The notes beneath the pieces were generated by a model. It did not search any database. It was not told the DNA's origin and saw only the letters and a program-made list of their open reading frames with translations. Of a DNA stretch of 64,000 nt, positions 16,859 to 25,073 are shown piece after piece; position 1 is the first letter of the stretch; each line of letters starts with the position of its first letter. A program made the position numbers and the translations under genes. Origin of the DNA: Streptomyces sp. BV286 (GTDB lineage Bacteria; Actinomycetota; Actinomycetes; Streptomycetales; Streptomycetaceae); NCBI RefSeq assembly GCF_019090165.1, contig NZ_JAHRIB010000056.1:26398-90397 (forward strand). Direction: 5' to 3'.

Positions 16859-17542
16859 TCAGTTGCTCCGGATGAACCGCTCCGCCAGCTCCTCGCCCAG
16901 GGAGGCCGTCGCGGTACGGCTTTCGAGAGGGGTGACCCGGGAGCCGGTGAAGACGAGGTACGTCACCCCCGAGGCGGCGCCGCCGGTCGCGGGGTCTGGG
17001 TCGATCCCGAGGCCCTGGGCGGTGGCGTACGAGGCCTCCCCGATGATCTTCGAGGGGCCGGTGTCGCCGACGACCGCGTACTGGATCCTGTCGCCGTAGA
17101 TCACCGCCGCCACGCTGCCGCCCCTGATTCCGGAGCTCGCGTAGTTCCAGACGGGGCTGGGGCCGGGCACCACCACATAGGGGAGCTTCTCGGAGTTCAG
17201 CGGCCTGCCGTCGGACTGGTGGAAGGCGGTCTGGTCCTGGAACCACGGATCCGTGCGGCGGTTGCACCGGGCGGTGGCCTGGCCGTCGCAGTCGATGTCC
17301 ATGTCGGCCTTCCAGAAGACCGCGCCGTTCTTTCCGCAGACGGGGACGGTGGCCGGCGCTCCCGCGTCGGTGCGGTATCTGCCCTTCGAGATCTGCGCGC
17401 AGGACGTCAGCTCGGCGAGCAGCGCCGCGGCGGTGACCGTGCCGTCCTGCGAGCGCACCGAGGCGGCGTCCGCGGGGAGGGTCGCGGCTGCGAGAAGCGC
17501 GGCGCCGCCGGCCGCGGCGAGGGTCAGGGTTCGAGTACGCAT
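16859..17542 (-). CDS. GH75 endo-chitosanase precursor
   Basis: A 227-residue secreted enzyme that hydrolyses chitosan. Signal peptide LTLAAAGGAALLAAATLPADA (residues 6-26), then the GH75 domain: CGKNGAVFWKADMDIDCDG, CNRRTDPWFQDQTAFH, LPYVVVPGPSPVWNYASSGI, YAVVGDTGPSKIIGEASY. The Asp of GDTGP and the Glu nine residues later in GEAS match the catalytic Asp/Glu pair described for fungal GH75 enzymes (from memory). The ATG at 17542 follows AGAAGGGG. Complete and single-domain, without a carbohydrate-binding module. The truncated clamp lies just downstream, so the edge of the accessory island falls in the 25 bp after this stop. Confidence 0.9.
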   Translation of the reverse strand: MRTRTLTLAAAGGAALLAAATLPADAASVRSQDGTVTAAALLAELTSCAQISKGRYRTDAGAPATVPVCGKNGAVFWKADMDIDCDGQATARCNRRTDPWFQDQTAFHQSDGRPLNSEKLPYVVVPGPSPVWNYASSGIRGGSVAAVIYGDRIQYAVVGDTGPSKIIGEASYATAQGLGIDPDPATGGAASGVTYLVFTGSRVTPLESRTATASLGEELAERFIRSN

Positions 17543-17704
17543 GATGGGGCCCCTTCTGCGGGTCGGTTTCCTACCGAATTCACCCACAGTGCGTGTCCGT
17601 CCGCATGGCCGCGCCGAGGTGCGCCGATCCGCGCGGCGCCGTCCGGGCCGCCCGCGGACCCGGGCAGGCGGGCGGCCCGGACCCGGCCGGCCGGACATGA
17701 CGAA

Positions 17705-17733
17705 GCCGCCGCCCGAACGGGTCGGGCGGCGGC
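17705..17733. terminator. Terminator hairpin after the aldo/keto reductase
   Basis: GCCGCCGCCCGA (17705-17716) and TCGGGCGGCGGC (17722-17733) form a perfect 12-bp stem with a 5-nt loop, followed on the minus strand by TTCGTC. It separates the reductase (stop at 17795) from the chitosanase gene. Confidence 0.75.
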
Positions 17734-17794
17734 TCCATCAGGTCGTTCGCGCCGTGCGGTCCTGTGGAGGACCGGGTGTGCGGGGACCGTACGG

Positions 17795-18628
17795 TCAGGC
17801 GTCGTTGAGCGTCGCCGGGTCGGGGCCCAGGCGGCGGCCCTCGTCGAGAGCGCTGATCGCGGCGATGTCCTCGGCGTCGAGGGTGAAGCCGAACACGTCG
17901 ATGTTCTCCTTGATCCGGGACGGGGTCACGGACTTGGGAATGACCACGTTCCCCAGCTGGAGGTGCCAGCGCAGGACGACCTGGGCGGGCGTACGGCCGT
18001 GCTTCTGGGCGATGGCCACGACCGCCGGAACCTCGAGGAGGCCCCGGCCCTGGCCGAGCGGGGACCAGGCCTCGGTGGCGATGCCGTGCTCCGCGTGGTA
18101 GTCGCGGGCCGCCTGCTGCTGGAGGTGCGGGTGCAGCTCGATCTGGTTGACGGCTGGAACGACGGACGTCGCGTCGATCAGCTTCTCCAGGTGCTCCGGA
18201 AGGAAGTTGGAGACGCCGATGGACTTGGCGCGGCCGTCCGCGTGGAGCTTCTCGAAGGCCTTGTACGTGTCGACGTACTTGTCCCTGGCCGGTGTCGGCC
18301 AGTGGATGAGGTACAGGTCCACGTAGTCGAGACCGAGCTTGTCCAGGGACTCGTCGAAGGCGCGCAGCGTCGAGTCGTATCCCTGTTCGGAGTTCCACAG
18401 CTTGGTGGTGACGAAGAGGTCCTCGCGGGCGATGCCGGAGGAGGCGAGGCCCTTTCCGGTGCCTGCTTCGTTGCCGTAGATCGCCGCGGTGTCGATGCTG
18501 CGGTACCCGGCCTCCAGTGCGGTGGCGACGGCTCGCTCAGCGTCGTCGTCCGGCACCTGCCAGACACCGAAGCCCAGCTGGGGCATCTCGACGCCGTTGT
18601 TCAGGATGATCGGGGGGACCTTGCTCAC
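17795..18628 (-). CDS. Aldo/keto reductase
   Basis: A 277-residue cytoplasmic NADPH-dependent carbonyl reductase of the 2,5-diketo-gluconate reductase-like group. The catalytic tetrad is visible: Asp46 (RSIDTAAIYGNE), Tyr51, Lys76 (VTTKLWN) and His109 (LYLIHWPTP). The family signature GVSNFLPEHLEKLI and the cofactor segment VVIPKSVTPSRIKENIDVF are present. The GTG start follows GAGAGC. Single-gene unit with its own terminator. Physiological substrate is not predictable. Confidence 0.92.
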   Translation of the reverse strand: MSKVPPIILNNGVEMPQLGFGVWQVPDDDAERAVATALEAGYRSIDTAAIYGNEAGTGKGLASSGIAREDLFVTTKLWNSEQGYDSTLRAFDESLDKLGLDYVDLYLIHWPTPARDKYVDTYKAFEKLHADGRAKSIGVSNFLPEHLEKLIDATSVVPAVNQIELHPHLQQQAARDYHAEHGIATEAWSPLGQGRGLLEVPAVVAIAQKHGRTPAQVVLRWHLQLGNVVIPKSVTPSRIKENIDVFGFTLDAEDIAAISALDEGRRLGPDPATLNDA

Positions 18629-18845
18629 GAGCTCTCGATCCTTAAGTCGTCGGGTGGTACTCCATCGTCAACGATCACGGGCCGCTGTGCATTCCTGCCC
18701 CGTGCGTTCGTCGGTCGAACGGGAGATTGGCCGGAAAGTACCCGCTCTCGCAGGTCCGAACCATTGACCGTGCACTGTCATGCCGCGACGCTGTTGCACG
18801 TCGGTGAACTCGGTGCAGGTATGTGAATGTGACGGAGTGAGAGAC

Positions 18846-19634
18846 ATGCCCCCCACCAGAAGGAACCTGCTCGGAGCCGCGCTCGGCGGCGCGGCCACGG
18901 CCACCGTGGGCCTGCCCGCCTCCGGCGCGCACGCCGCCTCCTGGCAGTTGAAGTGGTCCCCGTCGGCGCGCGACGACGGACTGGGCGCCTTCGAGACCCT
19001 GGAGGACGACCGGGCCGGCTCGCACCCCGCGGCCTCCCCGCACATCCGCACCATGGGCGACAACTGGCGCTTCGACATGCACACCGTCGACCGCGACACC
19101 TCGACGGACCGTCAGCGCCACGAGGTGACCGGGCTGCGCAACGGCCCTGGCGGCGACTTCCTCAAGTGGAACGCGGGCCAGACCTGGCGCGTCACGTACG
19201 CGATGTACATCCCCAGCTCCCTGCGGGCCACCACCAGCTTCACGCACATCATGCAGATGAAGCAGCCCGGCAGCGGGACCTCGCCCATCGTCGTGCAGTC
19301 GCTCCGTCGGGTGAACGGCGTGCAGACCATCGAACTCAAGCTCTTCGACGACGACATCCTCGTCGGCCGCACCGACCTGGAACCCCTGCACGAGAAATGG
19401 ATCGACGTCGACTTCCAGATCAAGGTGGGCAACGGCACGGCGGGCTCGGTCCGCTGGATCCTCAAGAACGGCTCCACCACGGTCATCGACAAGTCGAGAA
19501 CGGGCGTCGACACGTTCCTCGCCGACCGGGTACGCCCCAAGTGGGGCATCTACCGCTCCCTCGGCGACACGTCCGGGTCCCTGCGGGACTGTCATCTCCT
19601 GCTCACGAGGATGCGGGGGTATCAGCTCGTGTGA
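18846..19634 (+). CDS. Tat-exported protein, polysaccharide-lyase-like jelly roll
   Basis: A 262-residue protein with a twin-arginine signal (TRRNLLGAALGGAATATVGL, cut after SGAHA). The mature part is beta-rich: WSPSARDDGLGAFETLEDDR, WRVTYAMYIPSSLRATTSFT, HIMQMKQPGSG, IDVDFQIKVGNGTAGSVRWI. The pattern resembles concanavalin-like jelly rolls of alginate and glucuronan lyases (PL7/PL20 type). I see no decisive catalytic signature, so an enzyme is only a guess. GGAG precedes the ATG. Nearby secreted glycosidases (chitosanase, cellulases, sialidase) fit a role on polymers. Confidence 0.65.
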   Translation: MPPTRRNLLGAALGGAATATVGLPASGAHAASWQLKWSPSARDDGLGAFETLEDDRAGSHPAASPHIRTMGDNWRFDMHTVDRDTSTDRQRHEVTGLRNGPGGDFLKWNAGQTWRVTYAMYIPSSLRATTSFTHIMQMKQPGSGTSPIVVQSLRRVNGVQTIELKLFDDDILVGRTDLEPLHEKWIDVDFQIKVGNGTAGSVRWILKNGSTTVIDKSRTGVDTFLADRVRPKWGIYRSLGDTSGSLRDCHLLLTRMRGYQLV

Positions 19635-19671
19635 GCACGGCGGCCGGTGCCGGGGGTGCGTCCGGCCCGCT

Positions 19672-20457
19672 CTACGCCGTGGACGTGCCCAGGTAGGCGT
19701 CCCTCACCCGGCGGTCGGCGTGGACCTCGGCCGCGGTGCCCTCGGCGAGCACCCGCCCCAGGTCGAGTACGACGACCCGGGTCGACAGCTCCATGACGAA
19801 GGCGACGTTGTGCTCGACCAGGAGGACGGCACAGCCCTCCTGGGTGGCAAGCCGGCGCACGACGGCCGACAGACGGCCGCTCTCCTCGGCGGTCATCCCG
19901 GAGGCGGGCTCGTCCAGCAGCAGCACCCGCGGCGGATCCGCCAGGGCCCTGGCCAGCTCGGCCATGCGGGCCAGGCCCACCGGGAGGGCACCGGCGTAGG
20001 TGTCACCGAAGGCGTCGAGCCCGCAGGCACGCAGGACCTCGTCGGCCCTGGCGCGCCGCTCCTTCTCGTACGTACGCCGCGTCGGCGCCGCCAGCAGATC
20101 AGCGGGGAGGCCGCCTCCGCCACCGCGCCACTCCTGGGCCACCACCAGGTTGTCGGCCACCGTGAGCTGGCCGAAGAGCTGCCGGCGCTGGAACGTGCGG
20201 CGCATCCCGTGGCGGGCGCGCCAGACGGGGGAGCGGCGGGTGACGTCCGATCCGCCGAGGTGGACGCGGCCCTCGTCGGGGCGGCGGATGCCGGAGAGGA
20301 CGTCGAAGAGGGTGGTCTTCCCGGCGCCGTTGGGGCCGATGAGTCCGCAGATCTCGCCGGGACGCAGGGAGAGGCTCACACCGTCGAGAGCCCGGACGCC
20401 GCCGAAGCGGACGCCGACGCGGTCGGCGCGCAGGACGGGGGCGCTCGTGTTCGTCAT
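19672..20457 (-). CDS. Branched-chain-amino-acid-type ABC transporter ATPase (LivG-like)
   Basis: A 261-residue ATP-binding subunit. Walker A GPNGAGKTT, LivG-typical RTFQRRQLFGQLTVADNLVV (Q-loop region), signature region GALPVGLARMAELARALADP, where the usual LSGGQ is degenerate, Walker B VLLLDEPASGM, switch His in LLVEHNV. The ATG at 20457 overlaps the stop of the upstream permease/ATPase fusion by 4 nt. The two ATPase domains of the importer would therefore be this protein and the C-terminal domain of the fusion. Confidence 0.92.
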   Translation of the reverse strand: MTNTSAPVLRADRVGVRFGGVRALDGVSLSLRPGEICGLIGPNGAGKTTLFDVLSGIRRPDEGRVHLGGSDVTRRSPVWRARHGMRRTFQRRQLFGQLTVADNLVVAQEWRGGGGGLPADLLAAPTRRTYEKERRARADEVLRACGLDAFGDTYAGALPVGLARMAELARALADPPRVLLLDEPASGMTAEESGRLSAVVRRLATQEGCAVLLVEHNVAFVMELSTRVVVLDLGRVLAEGTAAEVHADRRVRDAYLGTSTA

Positions 20458-23400
20458 GGCCGGACCACTCCCTCGGTGGTGGACGGGTCCGGCTGCCGTA
20501 CCGGCGATCCGGGGCCCGTCCCGGCGGTGGCTGCCAGTCCCAGGTATGCCTCCGTCAGCCGGTCCGCCTCCACCGCCGCCCGCGGGCCGCACCACGTCAC
20601 CCGTCCCCGGGTCAGGTACGCGACCGTGTCGGCGACCCCCAGCACCTCGGTCGCCTTCTCCTCCACGAGGAGCAGGGCCGTTCCGTCGTCGCGGAGTTCG
20701 GTGAGGAGGCGGAACACCTCCTCGACCACGCGGGGCGCGAGGCCGAGCGACGGTTCGTCGGCGATCAGCACGGCCGGCGGGCGTTGGAGGAGCGGGGCGA
20801 GGGCCAGCATCTGCTGTTCCCCGCCGGACAGGGCGCCGGCGAGGACCCCACGGCGTCCGGCGAGACCGGGGAAGCGTTCGTACACGGCCTCACGCAGGTC
20901 TCGCCCGCGCAGACAGAGGGCGAGGTTCTCCTCGATGGTGAGGGCCGGGAAGATGCCCCGCCCCTCCGGCGCCAGGACCACCCCGGCCCGTGACCGGCGT
21001 ACGGCTCCGTCCTTCGTGGCGTCGCGTCCTGCCACGTGCACCCGGCCGCCGAGCGGCGCCATGAGACCCGCGGCGACGCGGCAGGTCGTGGACTTCCCGG
21101 CCCCGTTCGGGCCGAGGAGCGCGAGGATCTCGCCGGGGTGCACGGCGAGGTCCACGCCGTGCAGGACGGGTGCGCCGTCGTATCCGGCACGTATGCCGCA
21201 CAGCCGCAGGGCGGGCGCCGGGCCGGCGGGGCCCGGCGCCGTAGGGAGACCGACCTCCGCGGTCCCGGGCGTGGTCCCGGCTGCGGTCCCGGCTGCGGTC
21301 TCGGCCTCGCCGGAAGCAGCGCCTCCCGCTTGCCCCGGCACCCGGCCCCGCGTCCTCCTCGACACCCGGTCCGGAGACTGGCCGGTGCCGGTGCCGGTGC
21401 TGGTGTCCGTGTCAGTGCCGGCGCTCATGCCCGTGCCCGTGCTCGCCGGGGCGGCGGACGGACCCGGGCCCGCGGTGGGCGCCGCGGCGGTTGCCGTCCC
21501 CTTCTGTTCGGCGTCGGTCGTCGCCCGGGGTCCGGCCACCGGCGCCGCTCCGCTCGCGGCCGGCGCGGGTGCCGGTCCCGTGGGCATCCCGTCGGCCGCT
21601 GCGGGAGTTCCGGCCGGTCGCGACGGCGACCCGGCCGCTGCGGCCGACCCGTCGGCGGCCGTCCGGCGCCGGTGCAGCCGCACCGGCACCGCCGCGCAGT
21701 AGCCGTCCGGGTCGTTCGCCAGGGCCAGGCCCGCGAGACCGAAGAGGATCACCGGAAGGTGCACGGACTCGGTGACGTAGTCCGAGACGAGATGCGGTAC
21801 GAGGGCGTAGACCAGCCCGGCGACGACCGCGAACTGCGGACGCCGCAGACCCGCCGCGACGACCACCGCGAGCCAGATCAGCCCGGTCATGGCGGTGAAG
21901 TCGGTGGCGGTGACACGGGTGTTGTAGGAGGCGTACATCACGCCGCCGAAGCCCGCGAGGCCGGCGGACAGCGTGAACAGCACCAGCTTGGTGCGTACGA
22001 CCGACACCCCGGAGGCCATCGCCGCCGCGGGCGCCGAGCGCACCGCGAGCATCGCCCGGCCGGACGGCGAGTTGCGCAGCGCGCTGAGCGCGGCGACGGC
22101 GGCGGCGACCAGCACGGTCAGCGCGACCCCGAGCGCCCGGTCGTCGTTGAGATCCACCGGTCCGAAGACCGGGCGGGGGATCGCCCACCCCGTGTCGCCG
22201 TTCCTCAGCCCGCCGATCTGGAACAGGACCTGGTCGGCGAGGAAGGCGAGCGCGAGGGTGGCGAGGGCGAGCGAGCGGCCGCCGAGCCGCAGCGCGGGCA
22301 GGGCCACCAGCGCGCCCAGCACGGCCGCCGCGCAGGTACCCGCCGCGGCCGCCGCGACGAACGGCCAGCCGTGGCTCATCAGCAGCCCCGCCACCAGCGC
22401 CGCCCCCGTCACGAAGGTCGCCTGCGCCAGCGACACCATCGCGCCGAGTCCTGTCACCACGGTGAAGGAGACGAACACCAGGGACAGGGCGAGTCCCTGG
22501 GCGAGGATGCCGCTCCAGAAGGGGGTGGTGACCGTGTAGAAGGACGCCGCGAGCAGGACGCCGGCCGCCGCCCAGGGGCCCCAGCGCCGCAGCCGGGACC
22601 GCCCCGCCAGGTAGTCGACCGGCGGCACGTCCACCGCCGCGGTGCCCGCCGTCCGGCTGCGCCGCGTCATGAGCAGCAGCCCGGCGAAGAGGATCAGGAA
22701 CGGCACGGCGGTACGGAACCCGGTGATCCGCTCGGCGAAGTCCGCGTACCCGGCCACCAGGTTCTGCAGCACCCCGAGTCCGAGCCCGCCCACGAACGCC
22801 AGCGGTACGGAGACGAAGCGGCCGAGCACCGCGGCCGTCGCCGAGACGAAGAGGAACAGCGTGAAGTCGTGGGCGGACAGCCCGAGAAGAGGTGTGGCCA
22901 GCACGCCCGCCAGGCCCGCGAGCCCCGACGACAGCATCCACGCGATGGACGACAACCGGTCCGCGCTCAACCCCCGCAGCTCCACGAGCGAGCGGTTGTC
23001 GACGGCCGCCCTGAGCTGCAGCCCGAGCGGGGTGTGCCGCATCAGGACCCACAGGCCGGCGGCCACCACGGCCGTCACGACCCAGATGATCAGCTGGTCG
23101 GAGTCGACGCCGACACCGTCGGTGAGCTGCCAGGATCTCGCGGGGCTGGGCCCGACACCCGGCAGCCCGAACTGGTTCTCGGCGGGCTTCACCGACGTGC
23201 CCGCGTCCTCCAGCAGTTCGACGACCCACAGCCCCAGCGCGGGCAGTGCCACCAGCAGGCCGATGGTGGCGACGATCTGGGCCGTCTCACCGACCCGTGC
23301 CAGCTTGCGGAACATCAGCCGGTCGAGGCCCCAGCCGAGTGCCGGTGCCAGCACGCACACCAGCAGCAGCGCCGTGGGGACGGCCGGCCAGCCGAAGCCC

Positions 23401-23564
23401 GAGTGCAGCTCGTAGAAGGCGAGGGCGCACAGATAGGCGGTGGCGCCGTGCGCGAAGTTGAACAGGCCCGACGCCGAGTACGAGAGCACGAGGCCGGTGG
23501 CGAGGAGCGCGTACAGCGCGCCCGACACCAGTCCGCTCAGGACGAATCCGAGAAGGTCGGCCAT
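20454..23564 (-). CDS. LivH-LivM-LivF triple fusion ABC transporter protein
   Basis: A 1036-residue polypeptide combining three subunits that are usually separate. Residues 1-290 are a LivH-type permease (SGLFNFAHGATAYLCALAF). About 320-605 are a LivM-type permease (LGAMVSLAQATFVTGAALVA). About 610-770 are a low-complexity Ala/Gly/Pro/Thr linker with repeats such as TDTDTSTGTGTG. About 775-1010 are a LivF-type ATPase (GPNGAGKSTT, GALSGGEQQMLALA, LIADEPSLGLA, VEEKATEVL). The switch position carries Glu (VEEKA) where LivF has His (VEHDV or VEQN-type variants occur). With the substrate-binding lipoprotein and LivG-like ATPase it forms a HAAT importer. Ligand unknown; the adjacent acyl-CoA ligase suggests a carboxylic acid. 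Confidence 0.9.
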   Translation of the reverse strand: MADLLGFVLSGLVSGALYALLATGLVLSYSASGLFNFAHGATAYLCALAFYELHSGFGWPAVPTALLLVCVLAPALGWGLDRLMFRKLARVGETAQIVATIGLLVALPALGLWVVELLEDAGTSVKPAENQFGLPGVGPSPARSWQLTDGVGVDSDQLIIWVVTAVVAAGLWVLMRHTPLGLQLRAAVDNRSLVELRGLSADRLSSIAWMLSSGLAGLAGVLATPLLGLSAHDFTLFLFVSATAAVLGRFVSVPLAFVGGLGLGVLQNLVAGYADFAERITGFRTAVPFLILFAGLLLMTRRSRTAGTAAVDVPPVDYLAGRSRLRRWGPWAAAGVLLAASFYTVTTPFWSGILAQGLALSLVFVSFTVVTGLGAMVSLAQATFVTGAALVAGLLMSHGWPFVAAAAAGTCAAAVLGALVALPALRLGGRSLALATLALAFLADQVLFQIGGLRNGDTGWAIPRPVFGPVDLNDDRALGVALTVLVAAAVAALSALRNSPSGRAMLAVRSAPAAAMASGVSVVRTKLVLFTLSAGLAGFGGVMYASYNTRVTATDFTAMTGLIWLAVVVAAGLRRPQFAVVAGLVYALVPHLVSDYVTESVHLPVILFGLAGLALANDPDGYCAAVPVRLHRRRTAADGSAAAAGSPSRPAGTPAAADGMPTGPAPAPAASGAAPVAGPRATTDAEQKGTATAAAPTAGPGPSAAPASTGTGMSAGTDTDTSTGTGTGQSPDRVSRRTRGRVPGQAGGAASGEAETAAGTAAGTTPGTAEVGLPTAPGPAGPAPALRLCGIRAGYDGAPVLHGVDLAVHPGEILALLGPNGAGKSTTCRVAAGLMAPLGGRVHVAGRDATKDGAVRRSRAGVVLAPEGRGIFPALTIEENLALCLRGRDLREAVYERFPGLAGRRGVLAGALSGGEQQMLALAPLLQRPPAVLIADEPSLGLAPRVVEEVFRLLTELRDDGTALLLVEEKATEVLGVADTVAYLTRGRVTWCGPRAAVEADRLTEAYLGLAATAGTGPGSPVRQPDPSTTEGVVRP

Positions 23565-23640
23565 GCCGTGTCACCACATCCCCGAGTCCGGAGGTCCCCG
23601 GCCCCGGACCCCGGGCTCGGGAAGTCGCCTTGTGCCGCGG

Positions 23641-24897
23641 CTACTTGAAGGGGATCGGCGGATAGCACCTGAAGGGCGCCGACACGGTGTACTCGCCGTC
23701 CTTGAGCTGGACGAGCGCCCCGCAGCCGAACGACTCCTTCTGGCCCTTCGGTTCGGCCCGGTCGCCGACCAGCGTGCCGGTGTCCGTGAACCCGTCCGCC
23801 GCCTTCTGGAAGGACGCCACGGTCAGCTTCCTGCCGGCCTTCTCGGCGATGGCGAGGAAGAGGTCGGCCGACATGTATCCGGTCATCATGTGCATGTTCA
23901 GGGGCACGTCCTCGCCCGCGGCCTTCCTGATGTCCTTCCTGAACCGCGTCATGGCCGCGCTCTCCTGCTCGAACGGCTGGAACGACAGCAGGACGTGCAC
24001 CCCGTCGAGCGCCTTGCGGGTCGCGCTCTTGGACAGCAGCCCCGGGTCGTAGTCGGTCGGATCGGTGAGCACACCGGCGTATCCCGTCCGCTTGACCGCC
24101 GTGAACAGACCGATGTTGTACGGGGTCTGCATCACGGAGACGATCGCGTCCGGAGCCTTGCCGCCGTCGCTGCGCAGGATCTCCTTCGTGTACGCAGACC
24201 AGTCGCTCGGAACGGAGGTCGCGGGCACCGACGGCTTGGCGAACGTCACCTTGAACCCGGCCGACGCGAAGCTCTGACGATAGGTGCGGATGGCGAACTT
24301 CCCCGCGTCGCTGTCGTTGGCGAGGATCGCCACGCTGCGGCCCCTGGCGCCGCCCAGCACCTGTTCGAGGCCCTCGGGCCACGTCTGCGAGATGGTGCCG
24401 CCGGGCATCGGCACCATGCAGCCGCCGAATCCGTAGATGTACGACGGTCCGCAGAAGGACGGCAGTGTGCCCCAGCCGAAGGTGGGGACCCGCTGCTTCT
24501 GCAGGAAGTCGGCGCCGGAGAACGTCGTCGAACTCATCGGTGCGATCGCGAACACCTTGTCCTGCTGGACGAGTTTGCGTGCCGCCGCCAGGTTCCTGGC
24601 CGGATCCTGGCCGTCGTCCTCCGCGCCCAGGTACTCGATGTCCCGTCCGTTCACCCCGCCTTCGGCGTTGGCGCGGTCGAAGCGGGCCTTGGCGCCGAGG
24701 TCGGTGTCCTTCTTCGAGTAGCCGCTGGCGGTCGTCATCGACACGATGCCGCCGACCTTGACGGAGGTGTCGGTGACTCCGCGTACGGAGTCCTCGGACT
24801 TCGGAGTGCCGCCGGTGGAGGCCGAGTTGCAGGCGGCTGCCAGCAGCAGGGCGGTGGCGGCCACCGCTGCGGCGAATGTGCGGGTCGGTCGCGACAC
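23641..24897 (-). CDS. ABC transporter substrate-binding lipoprotein (LivK-like)
   Basis: A 418-residue extracellular binding protein. Lipobox LLAAAC near residue 23, then Ser/Thr/Gly-rich spacer, then the type I periplasmic-binding fold: TDTSVKVGGIVSMTTASGYS, DPARNLAAARKLVQQDKVFA and RGRSVAILANDSDAGKFAIR. GTG start after GGAGGGG. It lies 76 bp upstream of the permease fusion on the same strand and completes the importer. The ligand cannot be read from the sequence. Confidence 0.9.
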   Translation of the reverse strand: MSRPTRTFAAAVAATALLLAAACNSASTGGTPKSEDSVRGVTDTSVKVGGIVSMTTASGYSKKDTDLGAKARFDRANAEGGVNGRDIEYLGAEDDGQDPARNLAAARKLVQQDKVFAIAPMSSTTFSGADFLQKQRVPTFGWGTLPSFCGPSYIYGFGGCMVPMPGGTISQTWPEGLEQVLGGARGRSVAILANDSDAGKFAIRTYRQSFASAGFKVTFAKPSVPATSVPSDWSAYTKEILRSDGGKAPDAIVSVMQTPYNIGLFTAVKRTGYAGVLTDPTDYDPGLLSKSATRKALDGVHVLLSFQPFEQESAAMTRFRKDIRKAAGEDVPLNMHMMTGYMSADLFLAIAEKAGRKLTVASFQKAADGFTDTGTLVGDRAEPKGQKESFGCGALVQLKDGEYTVSAPFRCYPPIPFK

Positions 24898-25043
24898 GGT
24901 CGGCCCCTCCGTCGGGTGACTCGGGTGACCGAAATGATCCGGCGAATCTGACGGGCCGTCAATATGTGGCGCGGCAGTATGTGACGAAGCGTCAGATCGA
25001 AGGTCGGGTGCCGGCCGGTGGGGGCTGGTCGCTCAGTTCCCCA

Positions 25044-25059
25044 CGCCCCCTCGGGGGCG
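25044..25059. terminator. Short GC hairpin after the acyl-CoA ligase
   Basis: CGCCCCC (25044-25050) and GGGGGCG (25053-25059), a tight 7-bp stem between the ligase stop (25074) and the binding-protein start (24897). Candidate terminator for the minus-strand ligase, with no strong T tract. Confidence 0.5.
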
Positions 25060-25073
25060 CCCCTGTACCGCGG

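Noticed and set aside
18641..18671. TTGACG with a 19-nt spacer before CTTAAG, upstream of the aldo/keto reductase, resembling a MerR-type promoter
   Set aside because: The -10 match is poor (3 of 6) and the spacer has no dyad, unlike the SDR promoter at 10149.
21036..23648. An 870-codon plus-strand frame opposite the LivHMF fusion
   Set aside because: Low-complexity Arg/Gly/His composition and no ribosome site or family; the antisense frame is a transporter.
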